Assembly: GCF_029590555.1 (NCBI RefSeq)
Contig: NZ_CP081002.1
Location: 372,001-436,000 of the forward strand
Length of the DNA stretch: 64,000 bases
Direction: 5' to 3'
Source: Sphingobium sp. V4
Lineage (GTDB): Bacteria > Pseudomonadota > Alphaproteobacteria > Sphingomonadales > Sphingomonadaceae
Under the pieces are notes generated by a model. That model saw only the letters and a program-made list of their open reading frames with translations. It had not been told where the DNA came from and did not search any database. Every line of letters starts with the position of its first letter. Position 1 is the stretch's first letter. A program made the position numbers and the translations under genes. Positions 25,744-34,905 of this stretch are shown piece by piece.

Positions 25744-26757
25744 TCAGCTCGATTCGCGCACGATGATGTCCGGCGCGATCTGGATCGAGTCCGGCTGCTC
25801 ACCCGCCAGCCGCTGGCACAACAGGTCGACCAGCAGCGCCGCGCCGTGCTGAATGTCCTGCCTCACCGTCGTCAGCGGCGGATTGGCCAGCCGGGCCAGG
25901 GGGACATCGTCGAACCCCACCACCGACATCTGGTCGGGAACGCGGATGTCCCGTTCGGCGGCCGCGGTGATGACGCTCATTGCCGTCACGTCCGAAGCGG
26001 CGAATATCCCGTCGGGCCGATGCCCCGCCGCGAAATAGTCGGCGGCGACGCGATAGCTCGCTTCGGGCGTCACATGGGCATGGACCAGATCGACCTGCCC
26101 CCGCACATCCTCCGGCAGCGCCGAAAGGAACCCTTCATACCGCGCGGCGAACTCGGGCACGGCAACATTGCCGAAATAGGCGAGCCGCCTGCGCCCCCGC
26201 TCCAGCAGATGCCGCGCCGCCAGCCTGCCGCCCTCCTCATTGTCGGTACCGACCGTCAGATAGCGGTTGCGCGCGGCGTAGGCGCCCCAGATGACCATCG
26301 GGCTGTAATGGGCCGCCGTACGGTCCAGCACCGCGCCCTGGTCGGACTGGCCGATGATGATGACGCCGTCGACACGGCCGCCGCGAATGAAAGTGTCGAG
26401 CCAGTCGTCCCCGGTCGGCAACACGCGCGACAGCAACAGGTCATAGCCCCTTTCGGTCAGCTCGTCCGCCAGGAAGCCCAGCATCGCCATGAAGAAGGGA
26501 TCGGACAGATGTTGTCCGCGCTCATGGCCCAAAGGCAGCAGTACCGCGATCGCGCCGGTGCGCCCGAGCCGCAGATTCTGCGCCGCGACATTGAGCTGGA
26601 AACCATGGCGGGCGGCCAGATCCTGGATGCGTTGCCGCGTATCCTTGTTAAGCGCTCCCTTCGATGTCAGCGCGCGCGAGACGGTCGATACCGAAACGCC
26701 CGCGATCCGCGCGAGATCGGTGATGCTCTTCACCGGGCCATCAGATTTATCCGTCAT
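25744..26757 (-). CDS. LacI-family transcriptional regulator
   Basis: This 337-residue regulator begins with a helix-turn-helix and hinge (SITDLARIAGVSVSTVSRAL, then KDTRQRIQDLAARHGFQ). A periplasmic-binding-protein-like sugar-sensing domain follows, with GAIAVLLPLGHERG, DGVIIIGQSD, DGIFAASDVTAM and VVGFDDVPLARLANPPLTT. It lies 55 bp downstream of the symporter gene on the same strand and is probably cotranscribed. The four candidate operators at 16826, 23021, 23044 and 28199 have the central CG recognised by this family, so it is the natural candidate to repress the locus until an oligosaccharide or its breakdown product binds. Confidence 0.93.
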   Translation of the reverse strand: MTDKSDGPVKSITDLARIAGVSVSTVSRALTSKGALNKDTRQRIQDLAARHGFQLNVAAQNLRLGRTGAIAVLLPLGHERGQHLSDPFFMAMLGFLADELTERGYDLLLSRVLPTGDDWLDTFIRGGRVDGVIIIGQSDQGAVLDRTAAHYSPMVIWGAYAARNRYLTVGTDNEEGGRLAARHLLERGRRRLAYFGNVAVPEFAARYEGFLSALPEDVRGQVDLVHAHVTPEASYRVAADYFAAGHRPDGIFAASDVTAMSVITAAAERDIRVPDQMSVVGFDDVPLARLANPPLTTVRQDIQHGAALLVDLLCQRLAGEQPDSIQIAPDIIVRESS

Positions 26758-26811
26758 GCCCTTCTTCTAAGGCCATGAACGACATAGGACAATCCGCCGC
26801 CGCGAAGCCGA

Positions 26812-28128
26812 TCAGGCACGAACGGCGCGGCCGCGGACGATCAGCGTCGCCGCGCCCGCCGCGATCATCATCACGCCCGCCATGGTGAGGATGTTGCGCG
26901 GATCGCCGCTCAGCAGGGGGCGGTAGATGACCGGCACGATCAATGTCTCCAGCAGCATGGGAATGACAATGAACATGTTGAAGATGCCCATGTAGACGCC
27001 CGTGCGTTCCGGCGGGATGCTGTTGGCCAGCATCACATAGGGATTGCCCATCATGCTCGCCCAGCCGATGCCGATGCCGATCATCAGCAGGAACAGCTGC
27101 CCATGGCTGTCCGCCCCCGGAATGGCCAGCATCGCCGCGCCCGACAGGGCGACCGCTCCGGCATGGATATATTGCGGGCCGATGCGGCGGCTGAGCGGCA
27201 CCATGGCAAAGGCCGACAGGCAGGCGATGGCATTGTAGAAAGCGCCCGCCTGGCCGGTCAGCAGCACCGCCTGGCGAAAGCCGCTGCTCGCGGGATCGGC
27301 GGTATCGAACAGGGCGCGCGCCAGCGCGAAGCTGATGAACTGCCAATAGGCGAACATCGCGAACCATTGCAGCAGCATCGACAGCGCCAGCTGGCGCATG
27401 GGCGCTGGCATTTCGCGCACTGCGGCGACGAAATCGCGCCACGCCGTACCCGGCGACAGCCGGTCTTCCTGCATCCGTGCGATCTCTTCCGGCGCCAGCG
27501 GCAGTTCGGGCACCCGCAGCACCGACCACAGGATGGTCGAAATGGAAATCACCGCGCCGATCAGGAAGGCGATGCGGGTGATATCGGGAATCCCGTTCGC
27601 ATCGACCAGATCGGCGCTGAAACCCCACCAGACCAGCAGCGACGGCGCCAGATAGGACAGGGTCTGGGCGAGGCCCGTAAAGGCGCTCTGCGTCAGGAAG
27701 CCGAGTGATCGCTGCTCCTCGTTCAGCCGGTCGCTGACATAGGCGCGATACGGTTCCATGGTGATATTGTTGGCCGCGTCCAGAATCCAGAGCAGGCTGG
27801 CTGCGAACCAGAGCGTCGGGCTGTAGGGCATGAGCAGCAGGCCCAGGCTGCACAGCACAGCGCCGATCAGGAAATAGGGCGTGCGTCGCCCCCAGCGGCT
27901 GACCGTCCGGTCGCTCAGCGCGCCGACGATCGGCTGCACCAGCAGGCCCGTCACCGGCCCGGCCAGCCACAGCAGCGGCAGGCTGGCTTCATCGGCCCCC
28001 AGATAGCGATAGATCGGTCCCATATTGGCCTGTTGCAGGCCGAAGGAAAACTGGATGCCGAAAAAGCCGAGATTCATCTCGACGATCTGCAGGAGGCGCA
28101 TCCTCGGCTTGCCGGCTCGATCCCGCAT
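26812..28128 (-). CDS. MFS sugar:H+ symporter, SLC45/GPH (sucrose/maltose) type
   Basis: This is a 438-residue, twelve-helix transporter. [20 protein letters not shown] and [20 protein letters not shown], then [20 protein letters not shown], are the signature of the SLC45/SuxC-like branch, which imports sucrose or maltose with protons. [17 protein letters not shown] follows. It would bring in the sucrose left after GH36 action so that cytoplasmic GH68 can split it. A LacI-type palindrome lies about 70 bp upstream (28199-28210). It is followed by the LacI gene. Confidence 0.88.
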   Translation of the reverse strand: MRDRAGKPRMRLLQIVEMNLGFFGIQFSFGLQQANMGPIYRYLGADEASLPLLWLAGPVTGLLVQPIVGALSDRTVSRWGRRTPYFLIGAVLCSLGLLLMPYSPTLWFAASLLWILDAANNITMEPYRAYVSDRLNEEQRSLGFLTQSAFTGLAQTLSYLAPSLLVWWGFSADLVDANGIPDITRIAFLIGAVISISTILWSVLRVPELPLAPEEIARMQEDRLSPGTAWRDFVAAVREMPAPMRQLALSMLLQWFAMFAYWQFISFALARALFDTADPASSGFRQAVLLTGQAGAFYNAIACLSAFAMVPLSRRIGPQYIHAGAVALSGAAMLAIPGADSHGQLFLLMIGIGIGWASMMGNPYVMLANSIPPERTGVYMGIFNMFIVIPMLLETLIVPVIYRPLLSGDPRNILTMAGVMMIAAGAATLIVRGRAVRA

Positions 28129-28198
28129 ATGATCCTCTCTCCTGTCGTCGCCGGCTTGGTCCCGGATTCGGCCAGCATATCGGCTCGATACCGTTTAC

Positions 28199-28210
28199 GC
28201 AATCGTTTGC
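28199..28210. promoter_or_regulatory. LacI-family operator candidate O4
   Basis: GCAATCGTTTGC differs from the perfect 12-mer at one position. It lies 70 bp upstream of the symporter ATG and 122 bp upstream of the divergent LysR gene. Together with O1-O3 it ties the symporter to the same regulon. Confidence 0.68.
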
Positions 28211-28332
28211 TGAGAATTTACCCGGATGGAAGTGATCTTCGCTGCAACTGTCCATGTCGCTGTCGGACTTTCGCCGCCGACCGCCGCCATGGACTAGCGG
28301 GATCGGCCCTACTCATGCGATAATGGCGCATC

Positions 28333-29235
28333 ATGCTCACCGTTCGCCAGATTGAAATGTTCCGCGCCGTCATGATCACCAAGACGATCAGCGGCGCGGC
28401 CCGGATGCTGGGCACTTCCCAGCCGGGCCTCAGCCGGATGCTGGCCCATATGGAGGACCGGCTGAATTTCCGGCTGTTCGACCGGACCCGCGGCCGGCTG
28501 GTGCCGACGCAGGAGGCGCGCACGCTGTTCGAGGAAATCGAGCATATCTACAAGGGGTTCGATGACCTCGCCCATGTCATCCGCCGCCTCGCCAAGGGAG
28601 AGGACAGGCTGTTCCGCGTCGGCGCTTCCCCCTCGCTCGGCCATTCGATCGTGCCGCCCATGCTCGCGCGCCTGACCGCCAATTATCCGGGGCTGACCAT
28701 CCAGTTCGACATCTTGTCGGTCGAGCAGGCGGCGGACTATCTGGCGTTGCAGCGGGGCGACTATGCGCTCACCGTCTTTCCGATCGACCACCCCAACATA
28801 TTGTCCAGCCGGATCGGCACGGGGCGCATGGTGTGCGCGGTCCCCAGCAGCCATCCGCTCGCGGGCCGCGACCGCATCAGCGTCGCGGAGATAGCGGACG
28901 AACAGCTACAGTCCTTCCGCCCCGACACGCCGCATGGCCGGGCCATCGCCGACATGTTCGAGCGGGCGGGACGCGAGATCCAGGTATCCACCTATATCCG
29001 CTTTGCGGAAACCGCCGTCGCCTTCGTCGCCAACGGAATGGGAATCGCGCTGGTCGACAGCTTCACCGCGATGCAGCCCCATGCCGACACGGTCCGCTTC
29101 CTGGAGTTCAACGATCCCGGCGTCCTTCCGGTCTATATCAATCGCAATCTGGAATCGCCCCGCGCGATCATCGGCGAGACGTTCGAGGAGATCGCCCGGA
29201 CCATCCTGCTCTCGCTCCGCTCCGCCAGGACATAA
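28333..29235 (+). CDS. LysR-family transcriptional regulator (shikimate/quinate cassette)
   Basis: This 300-residue LysR protein has the winged helix MLTVRQIEMFRAVMITKTIS, GAARMLGTSQPGLSRMLAHM and FDRTRGRLVPTQEA, then a substrate-binding domain (FRVGASPSLGHSIVPPML through VANGMGIALVDSF). It is the first gene in front of the aromatic-acid importer and shikimate dehydrogenase on the same strand, an arrangement less common than the usual divergent one. Two similar T-N11-A boxes near 29232 and 34925 are candidate targets. The inducer is unknown; shikimate or protocatechuate would fit. Confidence 0.88.
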   Translation: MLTVRQIEMFRAVMITKTISGAARMLGTSQPGLSRMLAHMEDRLNFRLFDRTRGRLVPTQEARTLFEEIEHIYKGFDDLAHVIRRLAKGEDRLFRVGASPSLGHSIVPPMLARLTANYPGLTIQFDILSVEQAADYLALQRGDYALTVFPIDHPNILSSRIGTGRMVCAVPSSHPLAGRDRISVAEIADEQLQSFRPDTPHGRAIADMFERAGREIQVSTYIRFAETAVAFVANGMGIALVDSFTAMQPHADTVRFLEFNDPGVLPVYINRNLESPRAIIGETFEEIARTILLSLRSART

Positions 29236-29246
29236 CATAAGAGCAT
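29232..29246. promoter_or_regulatory. candidate LysR box upstream of the MFS importer
   Basis: ATAAC-N7-CAT with a T-N11-A core overlaps the end of the LysR gene. It shares ATAAC-N7-(T/C)AT with the site before the dehydroshikimate dehydratase. The AT-rich stretch to about 29280 that follows (including TTTC-N8-GAAA at 29258-29273) probably holds the importer promoter. Confidence 0.4.
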
Positions 29247-29387
29247 AGAGAACATCGTTTCATATAGTGGAAAATACCTACCGGTCAGACGATGAAGGCA
29301 CACCCGCAGAATAGAAGCCGACAGGCCACCGGGCTGGTTTTCAGAGCAGGGGCTCAATGCCCCGAGAGGATGAAAGGCGTCATTTCC

Positions 29388-30740
29388 ATGGCCAGCTATT
29401 CCGCCACCGGCAGCGTCTCCGTGCGGCCCTACGTCACCGTTGACAGCGCCCCGTCGCACGGTTCCGATTCCAGCTGGACCGGGCGCCAGATTCTGGTTGT
29501 CGCCATCTGCTTCATCCTCAACATGCTCGATGGCATGGACGTGCTGATCCTGTCCTATGTCGCCCCGGCCCTGTCCGCCGACTGGCAGGTCAGCCCTGAA
29601 AGCCTGGGCGTCGTATTCAGCGCCGGCCTCGCCGGCATGGCGGCTGGCGGTTTGCTGATCGCACCGCTGGCTGACCGCTTCGGCCGCCGCAGGCTGATCC
29701 TCGCCTCGCTCGTCATGATGACGCTCGCGATGTTCGCATCGGGCGTCGCCACCTCGGTCTGGCAACTGATCGCCAGCCGCTTCGTCGTGGGCATCGGCAT
29801 CGGCACGGTGCTGGCCAGCATGGCCGCGCTGACCGCCGAATATGCCCCCGCCCGGCATCGCACCTTCGCGGTGGGCTTCCTCCAGGCCGGCTATCCCGTC
29901 GGCGCCACCATCACCGGCTTCGTCGTCGCCAGCCATGTCGGCACCCATGGCTGGCAGGCGATGCTGCTCGGCGCGGCCGTGCTCTGCGCCATCGCCATTC
30001 CCTTCGTCTGGCTGTTGCTGCCCGAATCCATCGCCTTCCTCCTCAGCCGCCAGCCCAAGGGCGCGCTCGACAAGGCGAACCGCCTGCTCGCCTCGATCGG
30101 CCAGCCCCGGCTGGACGCTCTGCCTGCGCAAAATGGCGGCGAAACGCGCCACGCCGGCGTGCGCGGTCTGCTGACCGAAGGCCGCGCGCCCAGCACGATC
30201 CTTCTTTGGCTGGCGATCATCTTCGCCTTCATGACGCTGTATTTCGTAATCAGCTGGATCCCCAAGCTGGCGGTGGAGGCCGGCCTGCCGGCGAAGGACG
30301 CCATCTATGCCGGCGCGATCTACAATATTGGCGCCTTCGTCGGCACCTCCTCGATCGGACTCGTCGCGATGCGCTTCGACCTGCGCCGGCTGATCCTGGT
30401 CTATATGGCCCTCGCCGCCGCTGCCCTGGTTGTGTTCGGATCGGTCGCCATGCCGCTCGCGGCGACGCTGGCCACCGCCTTCCTGATCGGCGTGTTCGTG
30501 CAGGGCGGCTTCAACGGCTGCTATCCGCTGGCCGCCAGTCTCTATCCCCCCGAAGCGCGCGGCACCGGCATCGGCTGGGCCATGGGCGTCGGCCGTATCG
30601 GCGCGGTCATCGGCCCGATGCTTGGCGGCTTCCTGCTGGCGGCCAAGGTATCGCTGCCGGTGATCTTCGGCATCTTCGCGGTGCCGGTGGTGCTGGCCGG
30701 CATCTGCGCAGCGATGATCCGCCTGCCCAGGGCCGCCTGA
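29388..30740 (+). CDS. MFS transporter, aromatic acid:H+ symporter (AAHS) type
   Basis: This 450-residue, twelve-helix permease has FILNMLDGMDVLILSYVAPA in helix 1, with the acidic pair typical of AAHS carriers, LADRFGRRRLILAS (motif A) and AGYPVGATITGF. AAHS members bring in protocatechuate, 4-hydroxybenzoate, shikimate or quinate. Next to shikimate dehydrogenase and dehydroshikimate dehydratase, a shikimate/quinate role is likely. The start is uncertain: the ATG at 29388 has AAAGG ten bases upstream, the ATG at 29370 has a poorly spaced GAGAGG, and the ATG at 29292 would add a longer tail. It is followed 28 bp later by the dehydrogenase gene. Confidence 0.87.
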   Translation: MASYSATGSVSVRPYVTVDSAPSHGSDSSWTGRQILVVAICFILNMLDGMDVLILSYVAPALSADWQVSPESLGVVFSAGLAGMAAGGLLIAPLADRFGRRRLILASLVMMTLAMFASGVATSVWQLIASRFVVGIGIGTVLASMAALTAEYAPARHRTFAVGFLQAGYPVGATITGFVVASHVGTHGWQAMLLGAAVLCAIAIPFVWLLLPESIAFLLSRQPKGALDKANRLLASIGQPRLDALPAQNGGETRHAGVRGLLTEGRAPSTILLWLAIIFAFMTLYFVISWIPKLAVEAGLPAKDAIYAGAIYNIGAFVGTSSIGLVAMRFDLRRLILVYMALAAAALVVFGSVAMPLAATLATAFLIGVFVQGGFNGCYPLAASLYPPEARGTGIGWAMGVGRIGAVIGPMLGGFLLAAKVSLPVIFGIFAVPVVLAGICAAMIRLPRAA

Positions 30741-30768
30741 CCCCGACCTTTCTCAAGGAAGATATTTC

Positions 30769-31665
30769 ATGTTCCAGCAACCCGTGCGCGATGCGGGCCG
30801 GCCCCGCGCGTCCATCCTCTGCGGCCTGATCGGCAGCGGCATCGCCGGATCGCGCAGCCCCGAAATGCACGAGACGGAGGCCCGCGCCCTCGGCCTGACC
30901 ATGGTCTATCGCATCCTGGACGGCGAAGTGATGGGCTATGGCGCCGCCGACCTGCCACGGTTGCTGCCCATGCTCGGCGCTATGGGCTTTGACGGGCTCA
31001 ACGTCACGCACCCCTTCAAGCAGGATGTGATCCCCCTGCTCGACAGCCTGTCGGATGCCGCGAAGGCGCTGGGCGCGGTCAACACCATCCTGTTCCGCGA
31101 CGGCCGGACGCATGGCGACAATAGCGACTGGTCGGGCTATCGCGCCCACTTCCTCGCTGGCCTTGGCGATCGGCCGCGCGGGCGGGTCGCCATGATCGGC
31201 GCCGGCGGCGCGGCGGCGGCAGTGGGCTACGCCCATCTCGATCTCGGCGCGGCGCGCCTCGCCATCTTCGATCCGGCGCGGGACCGCGCCGTGACCCTCG
31301 CCGATCGGCTGAGCTACCTCTTCCCGACGGCCGACGTCAGCGTGGCGGCCACGGCGGCCGAAGCGATCGCCGGCGCGGACGGCGTCGTGCAGGCCTCGCC
31401 GATCGGAATGGAGAGCCACCCCGGCCTGCCCTTCGACCCCGACCTGTTGACCCCCGACCAATGGGTGTCGGACATCATCTATTTCCCGCTCGAAACGCCC
31501 CTGCTCGCGGCCGCCGCCGCCAAGGGCTGCGCAACGCTCAACGGTGGCGGCATGGCGGTGATGCAGGCTGCTCATGCCTTCGCCCGCTTCACCGGGGTCG
31601 AACCCGACAGTGCGCGCATGATGGCCGATTTCGATCATGCCACGCAGCGGAGCGCCCGCGCATGA
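30769..31665 (+). CDS. shikimate/quinate dehydrogenase (AroE family, catabolic)
   Basis: This 298-residue protein has the AroE substrate and catalytic motifs SRSPEMHE, GLNVTHPFKQ (catalytic Lys), GAVNT and GDNSDWSGY (the usual NTD is NSD), then MIGAGGAAAAVGYAHLDLGA for the cofactor. The context of an aromatic-acid importer and a dehydroshikimate dehydratase points to oxidation of shikimate (or quinate) to the dehydro form for growth, rather than biosynthesis. AAGGAAG precedes the ATG. Its last four bases (ATGA) overlap the porin start. Cofactor preference cannot be read with confidence. Confidence 0.9.
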   Translation: MFQQPVRDAGRPRASILCGLIGSGIAGSRSPEMHETEARALGLTMVYRILDGEVMGYGAADLPRLLPMLGAMGFDGLNVTHPFKQDVIPLLDSLSDAAKALGAVNTILFRDGRTHGDNSDWSGYRAHFLAGLGDRPRGRVAMIGAGGAAAAVGYAHLDLGAARLAIFDPARDRAVTLADRLSYLFPTADVSVAATAAEAIAGADGVVQASPIGMESHPGLPFDPDLLTPDQWVSDIIYFPLETPLLAAAAAKGCATLNGGGMAVMQAAHAFARFTGVEPDSARMMADFDHATQRSARA

Positions 31666-32960
31666 TCGCCGATACGCCACCCGCCATCGTCCAGCCGGTG
31701 CAGGTCGCCGTCGCCGCCGTCGCGCAATCCGGTCCGCCCGCCGGCCCCCAGACGCCGGCTCCCGAACCGGTCACCCGGCCCGGCTGGCGCACGCATCTCA
31801 AGGACAAGGGGGTTACACTCACCTTTTCCTATGTGTCGGAAAGCGCGGCTTCGATCAGCGGCGGGCAGGACCAGGGGGCGGCCTATACCCAGCAATTGCT
31901 CGCCTCCGCCGTGGTCGACACCGAAAAGACGTTCGGGCTGGAAGGCGGCAAGCTCATCGCCACGATCATCCACCGCAAGGGAGAGGATCTGACCGCCACC
32001 CGCATCGGCAATCTGTTCGAGGTGCAGGAATTGTTCGGCGGCGGGCAGGATCTGCGTCCGGCCGAACTGAGCTACGAACAGCAGCTCAATGGCGGGAAGA
32101 CCGCCCTGAAATTCGGCCTCTATCATACCGGCGACGATTTTGCGACGCTGCCCTCCGGTTGCCAATTCCAGAATTTCGCCTTCTGTCCGCGCCCGACCAC
32201 GCTCTTTTACAATAGCGGCTTCTCGGGCTTTCCCATCCCCCGCTGGGGACTGCGCGCGCGGCAGGAGATCGCCCGGAACCTGACCGTCACCGTCGCCGCC
32301 TTCGAGGTGAACAGCATCCGCGCCCAGACCGGCAATGGCTGGAAGCTGGCGCCCCGCTTCGACAGCTTCGTTCTGCCGGTCGAACTGGGATGGAAATTCG
32401 GCCAGCAGGAAGGCGGGCTGCCCGGCCTGATCCGCGTCGGCGGGCTCGTCGACACGACCGACCGCGCCGATGTTCGCGACGACGTCAATGGCAACAGCTA
32501 TGTGCTTTCGGGCCTATCGCCCGCCATGCGGCAGGAACGTTGGAGCGCCTGGATCATGGGCGAGAAGATGATTGCCCGCTTCGGCGCGGGCGATCGCGGC
32601 CTGGCTCTGTTCGGCACCATGACCCTGTCCGACCGGCACACCGCCCGCGTCCCCTTCTTCCTGAGTGGCGGCTTCGTCGCGCGCGGCCTGTGGGACAGCC
32701 GGCCCAAGGACAATTTCGGCCTTGGTCTGGTCTATGCCCGCGTCAATCCGCGCATCTCCGACCGGCAGCGCGACCAGCAATCGCTGGGCCAGTCCGTCGA
32801 CGTGCAGACATGGGAAGCGAGCGGCGAGATTTTCTACGGCTGGCAGGCGACGCGCGAACTGCTGTTGCGCCCGAATCTGCAATATATCCACCGCGTGGGT
32901 GCCACCAGCCGCCACGCCGATGCTGTCGTGGCGGGGCTGACGGTGAAGCTGATCCTGTAA
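31662..32960 (+). CDS. OprB-like carbohydrate-selective porin
   Basis: This 432-residue outer-membrane porin of the OprB family has GVTLTFSYVSESAASISGGQ, TLFYNSGFSGFPIPRWGLRA, QRDQQSLGQSVDVQTWEASG and a C-terminal VVAGLTVKLIL. It begins by an ATGA overlap with the dehydrogenase gene. Its N-terminus (MIADTPPAIVQPVQVAVAAV) has a weak hydrophobic stretch and no basic residues, so it is a poor Sec signal. In this cassette it probably passes shikimate, quinate or related polyols. It is convergent with the dehydroshikimate dehydratase, with a shared hairpin between them. Confidence 0.83.
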   Translation: MIADTPPAIVQPVQVAVAAVAQSGPPAGPQTPAPEPVTRPGWRTHLKDKGVTLTFSYVSESAASISGGQDQGAAYTQQLLASAVVDTEKTFGLEGGKLIATIIHRKGEDLTATRIGNLFEVQELFGGGQDLRPAELSYEQQLNGGKTALKFGLYHTGDDFATLPSGCQFQNFAFCPRPTTLFYNSGFSGFPIPRWGLRARQEIARNLTVTVAAFEVNSIRAQTGNGWKLAPRFDSFVLPVELGWKFGQQEGGLPGLIRVGGLVDTTDRADVRDDVNGNSYVLSGLSPAMRQERWSAWIMGEKMIARFGAGDRGLALFGTMTLSDRHTARVPFFLSGGFVARGLWDSRPKDNFGLGLVYARVNPRISDRQRDQQSLGQSVDVQTWEASGEIFYGWQATRELLLRPNLQYIHRVGATSRHADAVVAGLTVKLIL

Positions 32961-32968
32961 TCGCGAAG

Positions 32969-32992
32969 GGTCGTGGACGTCAGTCCACGACC
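32969..32992. terminator. perfect hairpin shared by two convergent genes
   Basis: GGTCGTGGAC (32969-32978) and GTCCACGACC (32983-32992) form a perfect 10-bp stem with a GTCA loop. The loop contains the TGA stop of the dehydratase gene (32982-32980), and one arm encodes its last residues. The porin ends nine bases before it. There is no T-run on either strand, so it is either a transcript-end protector or a weak bidirectional terminator. Confidence 0.6.
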
Positions 32993-34851
32993 ATGTCGTC
33001 CCGGAAGCGGTTTTGCGCAGCCAGCCGGACGCCGGCATTGGGCGCGCCATAGCCGACATAGCCGGGCGTTCGCTGAACGAACTCGAAGAAGAACAGCTTG
33101 TCGAAGGCACGGCTGTAAAGCTGCCAGAAGCCGTTGCCGTCCGCATCCTCGTCATAGAGGATGCCCAGTTCCGCCATGCGCGCGACCGTCGCATCGTCGA
33201 ACCCGAAGCGGGCCGCCAGGTCGGCATGATAATTGGCCGGGATCGTCAGCATCGCCGCGCCGCAGTCGCGCAACGCCTGCGCCGTTGCGAATATGTCGTC
33301 GGTGGCGATCGCAACATGCTGATAACCGCCACCTATGCCCTGCCCCAGGAATCGCGACGACAAGGTTTCGCGGGCATCGGAGGCGTTGAGCGTCACGCGA
33401 AACCCGCCATTGGGCGATTGCATTGCCTGGCTGTGAACCAGCCCCGAGGGGTCGATCACATCCTGTGCCGCCTTGGCCTCCAGCCCGAACAAAGCGCGCC
33501 AGTAGAGTTGCCAGGAGAGGAACTCATCCTCATGCACCACCGCAGCCAGATGATCGAAACCACGAGCATGGACGGGCGCATCCGGTTCGACATCGAGCGC
33601 CACGAACTCCCGCGCCCAAAGCCCTTCCACTTCATTGTCGTCGATCAGATAGACCAGGCTGCCGCCGACGCCCCGCAACGCCGGCATCGCCATGCGGCCC
33701 GGACGTCCTTCGGGACTATAGGCCTTGATGCCCAGCGCCGCCGCGCGCGCCAGGACTGCCGCCTTGTCCCCCACCCGAACGCCGATGGCGCAGATGGAGG
33801 GGCCATGGGCGGTGCGATAGGCGCTGGCAAAGCCCTTAGGCTCGGCGTTGACGACGAAGTTGACGCCGCCCTGGCGCCAGCGCGTCACCTTCTTGTGCCG
33901 ATGCTCGCCGGCAAGGGTGAAGCCCAACGCCGCGAACGTGCTGCCAAGCCGGGCCGAGCTTGCGCCATCGGCGGTGAACTCCACGAACTCCGCCCCCAGC
34001 ATCGGCTGCGGTGCGGGCATCGCCGTCTCCCGGCCCAGCAGCCGCAAGCCCGCGTCGCGCACATAGTCGAGCGAGCGCCTTCCGTCCTCCGCCACCAGCG
34101 CGGCGCTGTTGGACCGGAAGCGGTCATTGAAGATTTCCAGCGACAGCGGCCCTTCATAGCCGGTGCGCAGGATCTCCGCGACATAGGCTTCGACATCCAG
34201 CCCCCCCTGGCCCGGCAGATTGCGGAAATGACGGCTCCAGTAAAGCAGGTCCATGTCGAGCAGCGGCGCGTCGGCCAGCTGCACGAAGACGATCTTGTCG
34301 CCCCTTATGGCGCGGATGCTCTCACTTGGAATCTTGCGCGACAGCGAATGATAGCTGTCGAGGATGATGCCGATGTTCGGATGATCGACCTGCTCGACGA
34401 TCGACCAGACATCGCGGTGGTCGAAGACATGCCGACCCCAGGCCAGCGCCTCGTAACCGACCAGGATGCCGCGCTTTGCGGCGCGGTCGCCCAGTTCGCG
34501 GAAATCATCGACGATCCGCTCCCGCTCGCCCAGCGAAGCGGGCGAGCAGTTGGAGCAGACCAGAATGCGGTCCGCGCCCAGTTCGCCCATCAGGTCGAAC
34601 TTGCGCTCCGCCCGGTCCATCGCGCGCTGGCGCAAGGTACCCGGCATCCCCTCGAAATCACGGAACGGCTGGTAGAGCATACAGGCAAGGCCGAGATCAT
34701 CGAGCATCCTGCGCACATCGCTCGGCGACAGCGACGACCCGATCAGGTCATTCTCGAAAATCTCGACGCCCGCAAATCCCGCCGACGCCGCCGCGCGCAG
34801 CTTTTCCTCGAGCGTACCCCTGAGCGAAACGGTGGCAATGGCGTTGGACAT
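32980..34851 (-). CDS. quiC: 3-dehydroshikimate dehydratase, QuiC type (TIM barrel + HPPD-like)
   Basis: This 623-residue bifunctional-looking protein has an N-terminal xylose-isomerase-like TIM barrel (MSNAIATVSLRGTLEEKLRA, GVEIFENDLIG, EALAWGRHVFDHRDV, IILDSYHSLSRK, VQLADAPLLDMD, LSLEIFNDRFR). From about residue 285 it has a 4-hydroxyphenylpyruvate-dioxygenase-like vicinal-oxygen-chelate domain (HLAAVVHEDEFLSWQLYWRA, FEFVQRTPGYVGYG). This fusion is the known architecture of Pseudomonas QuiC dehydroshikimate dehydratases, which turn 3-dehydroshikimate into protocatechuate. It completes the shikimate-to-protocatechuate step with the convergent dehydrogenase. Protocatechuate ring cleavage genes are not in the window. 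Confidence 0.9.
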   Translation of the reverse strand: MSNAIATVSLRGTLEEKLRAAASAGFAGVEIFENDLIGSSLSPSDVRRMLDDLGLACMLYQPFRDFEGMPGTLRQRAMDRAERKFDLMGELGADRILVCSNCSPASLGERERIVDDFRELGDRAAKRGILVGYEALAWGRHVFDHRDVWSIVEQVDHPNIGIILDSYHSLSRKIPSESIRAIRGDKIVFVQLADAPLLDMDLLYWSRHFRNLPGQGGLDVEAYVAEILRTGYEGPLSLEIFNDRFRSNSAALVAEDGRRSLDYVRDAGLRLLGRETAMPAPQPMLGAEFVEFTADGASSARLGSTFAALGFTLAGEHRHKKVTRWRQGGVNFVVNAEPKGFASAYRTAHGPSICAIGVRVGDKAAVLARAAALGIKAYSPEGRPGRMAMPALRGVGGSLVYLIDDNEVEGLWAREFVALDVEPDAPVHARGFDHLAAVVHEDEFLSWQLYWRALFGLEAKAAQDVIDPSGLVHSQAMQSPNGGFRVTLNASDARETLSSRFLGQGIGGGYQHVAIATDDIFATAQALRDCGAAMLTIPANYHADLAARFGFDDATVARMAELGILYDEDADGNGFWQLYSRAFDKLFFFEFVQRTPGYVGYGAPNAGVRLAAQNRFRDDMVVD

Positions 34852-34905
34852 GATGGCTCCCTCATCGAGACGCCATCATCCCACCGTTTGGCCTTGACGA
34901 TAAGG

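Noticed and set aside
29258..29273. TTTC-N8-GAAA as an IclR operator like the one at 44292
   Set aside because: Only four bases match per arm and no IclR gene serves this cassette; kept only as part of the promoter description.
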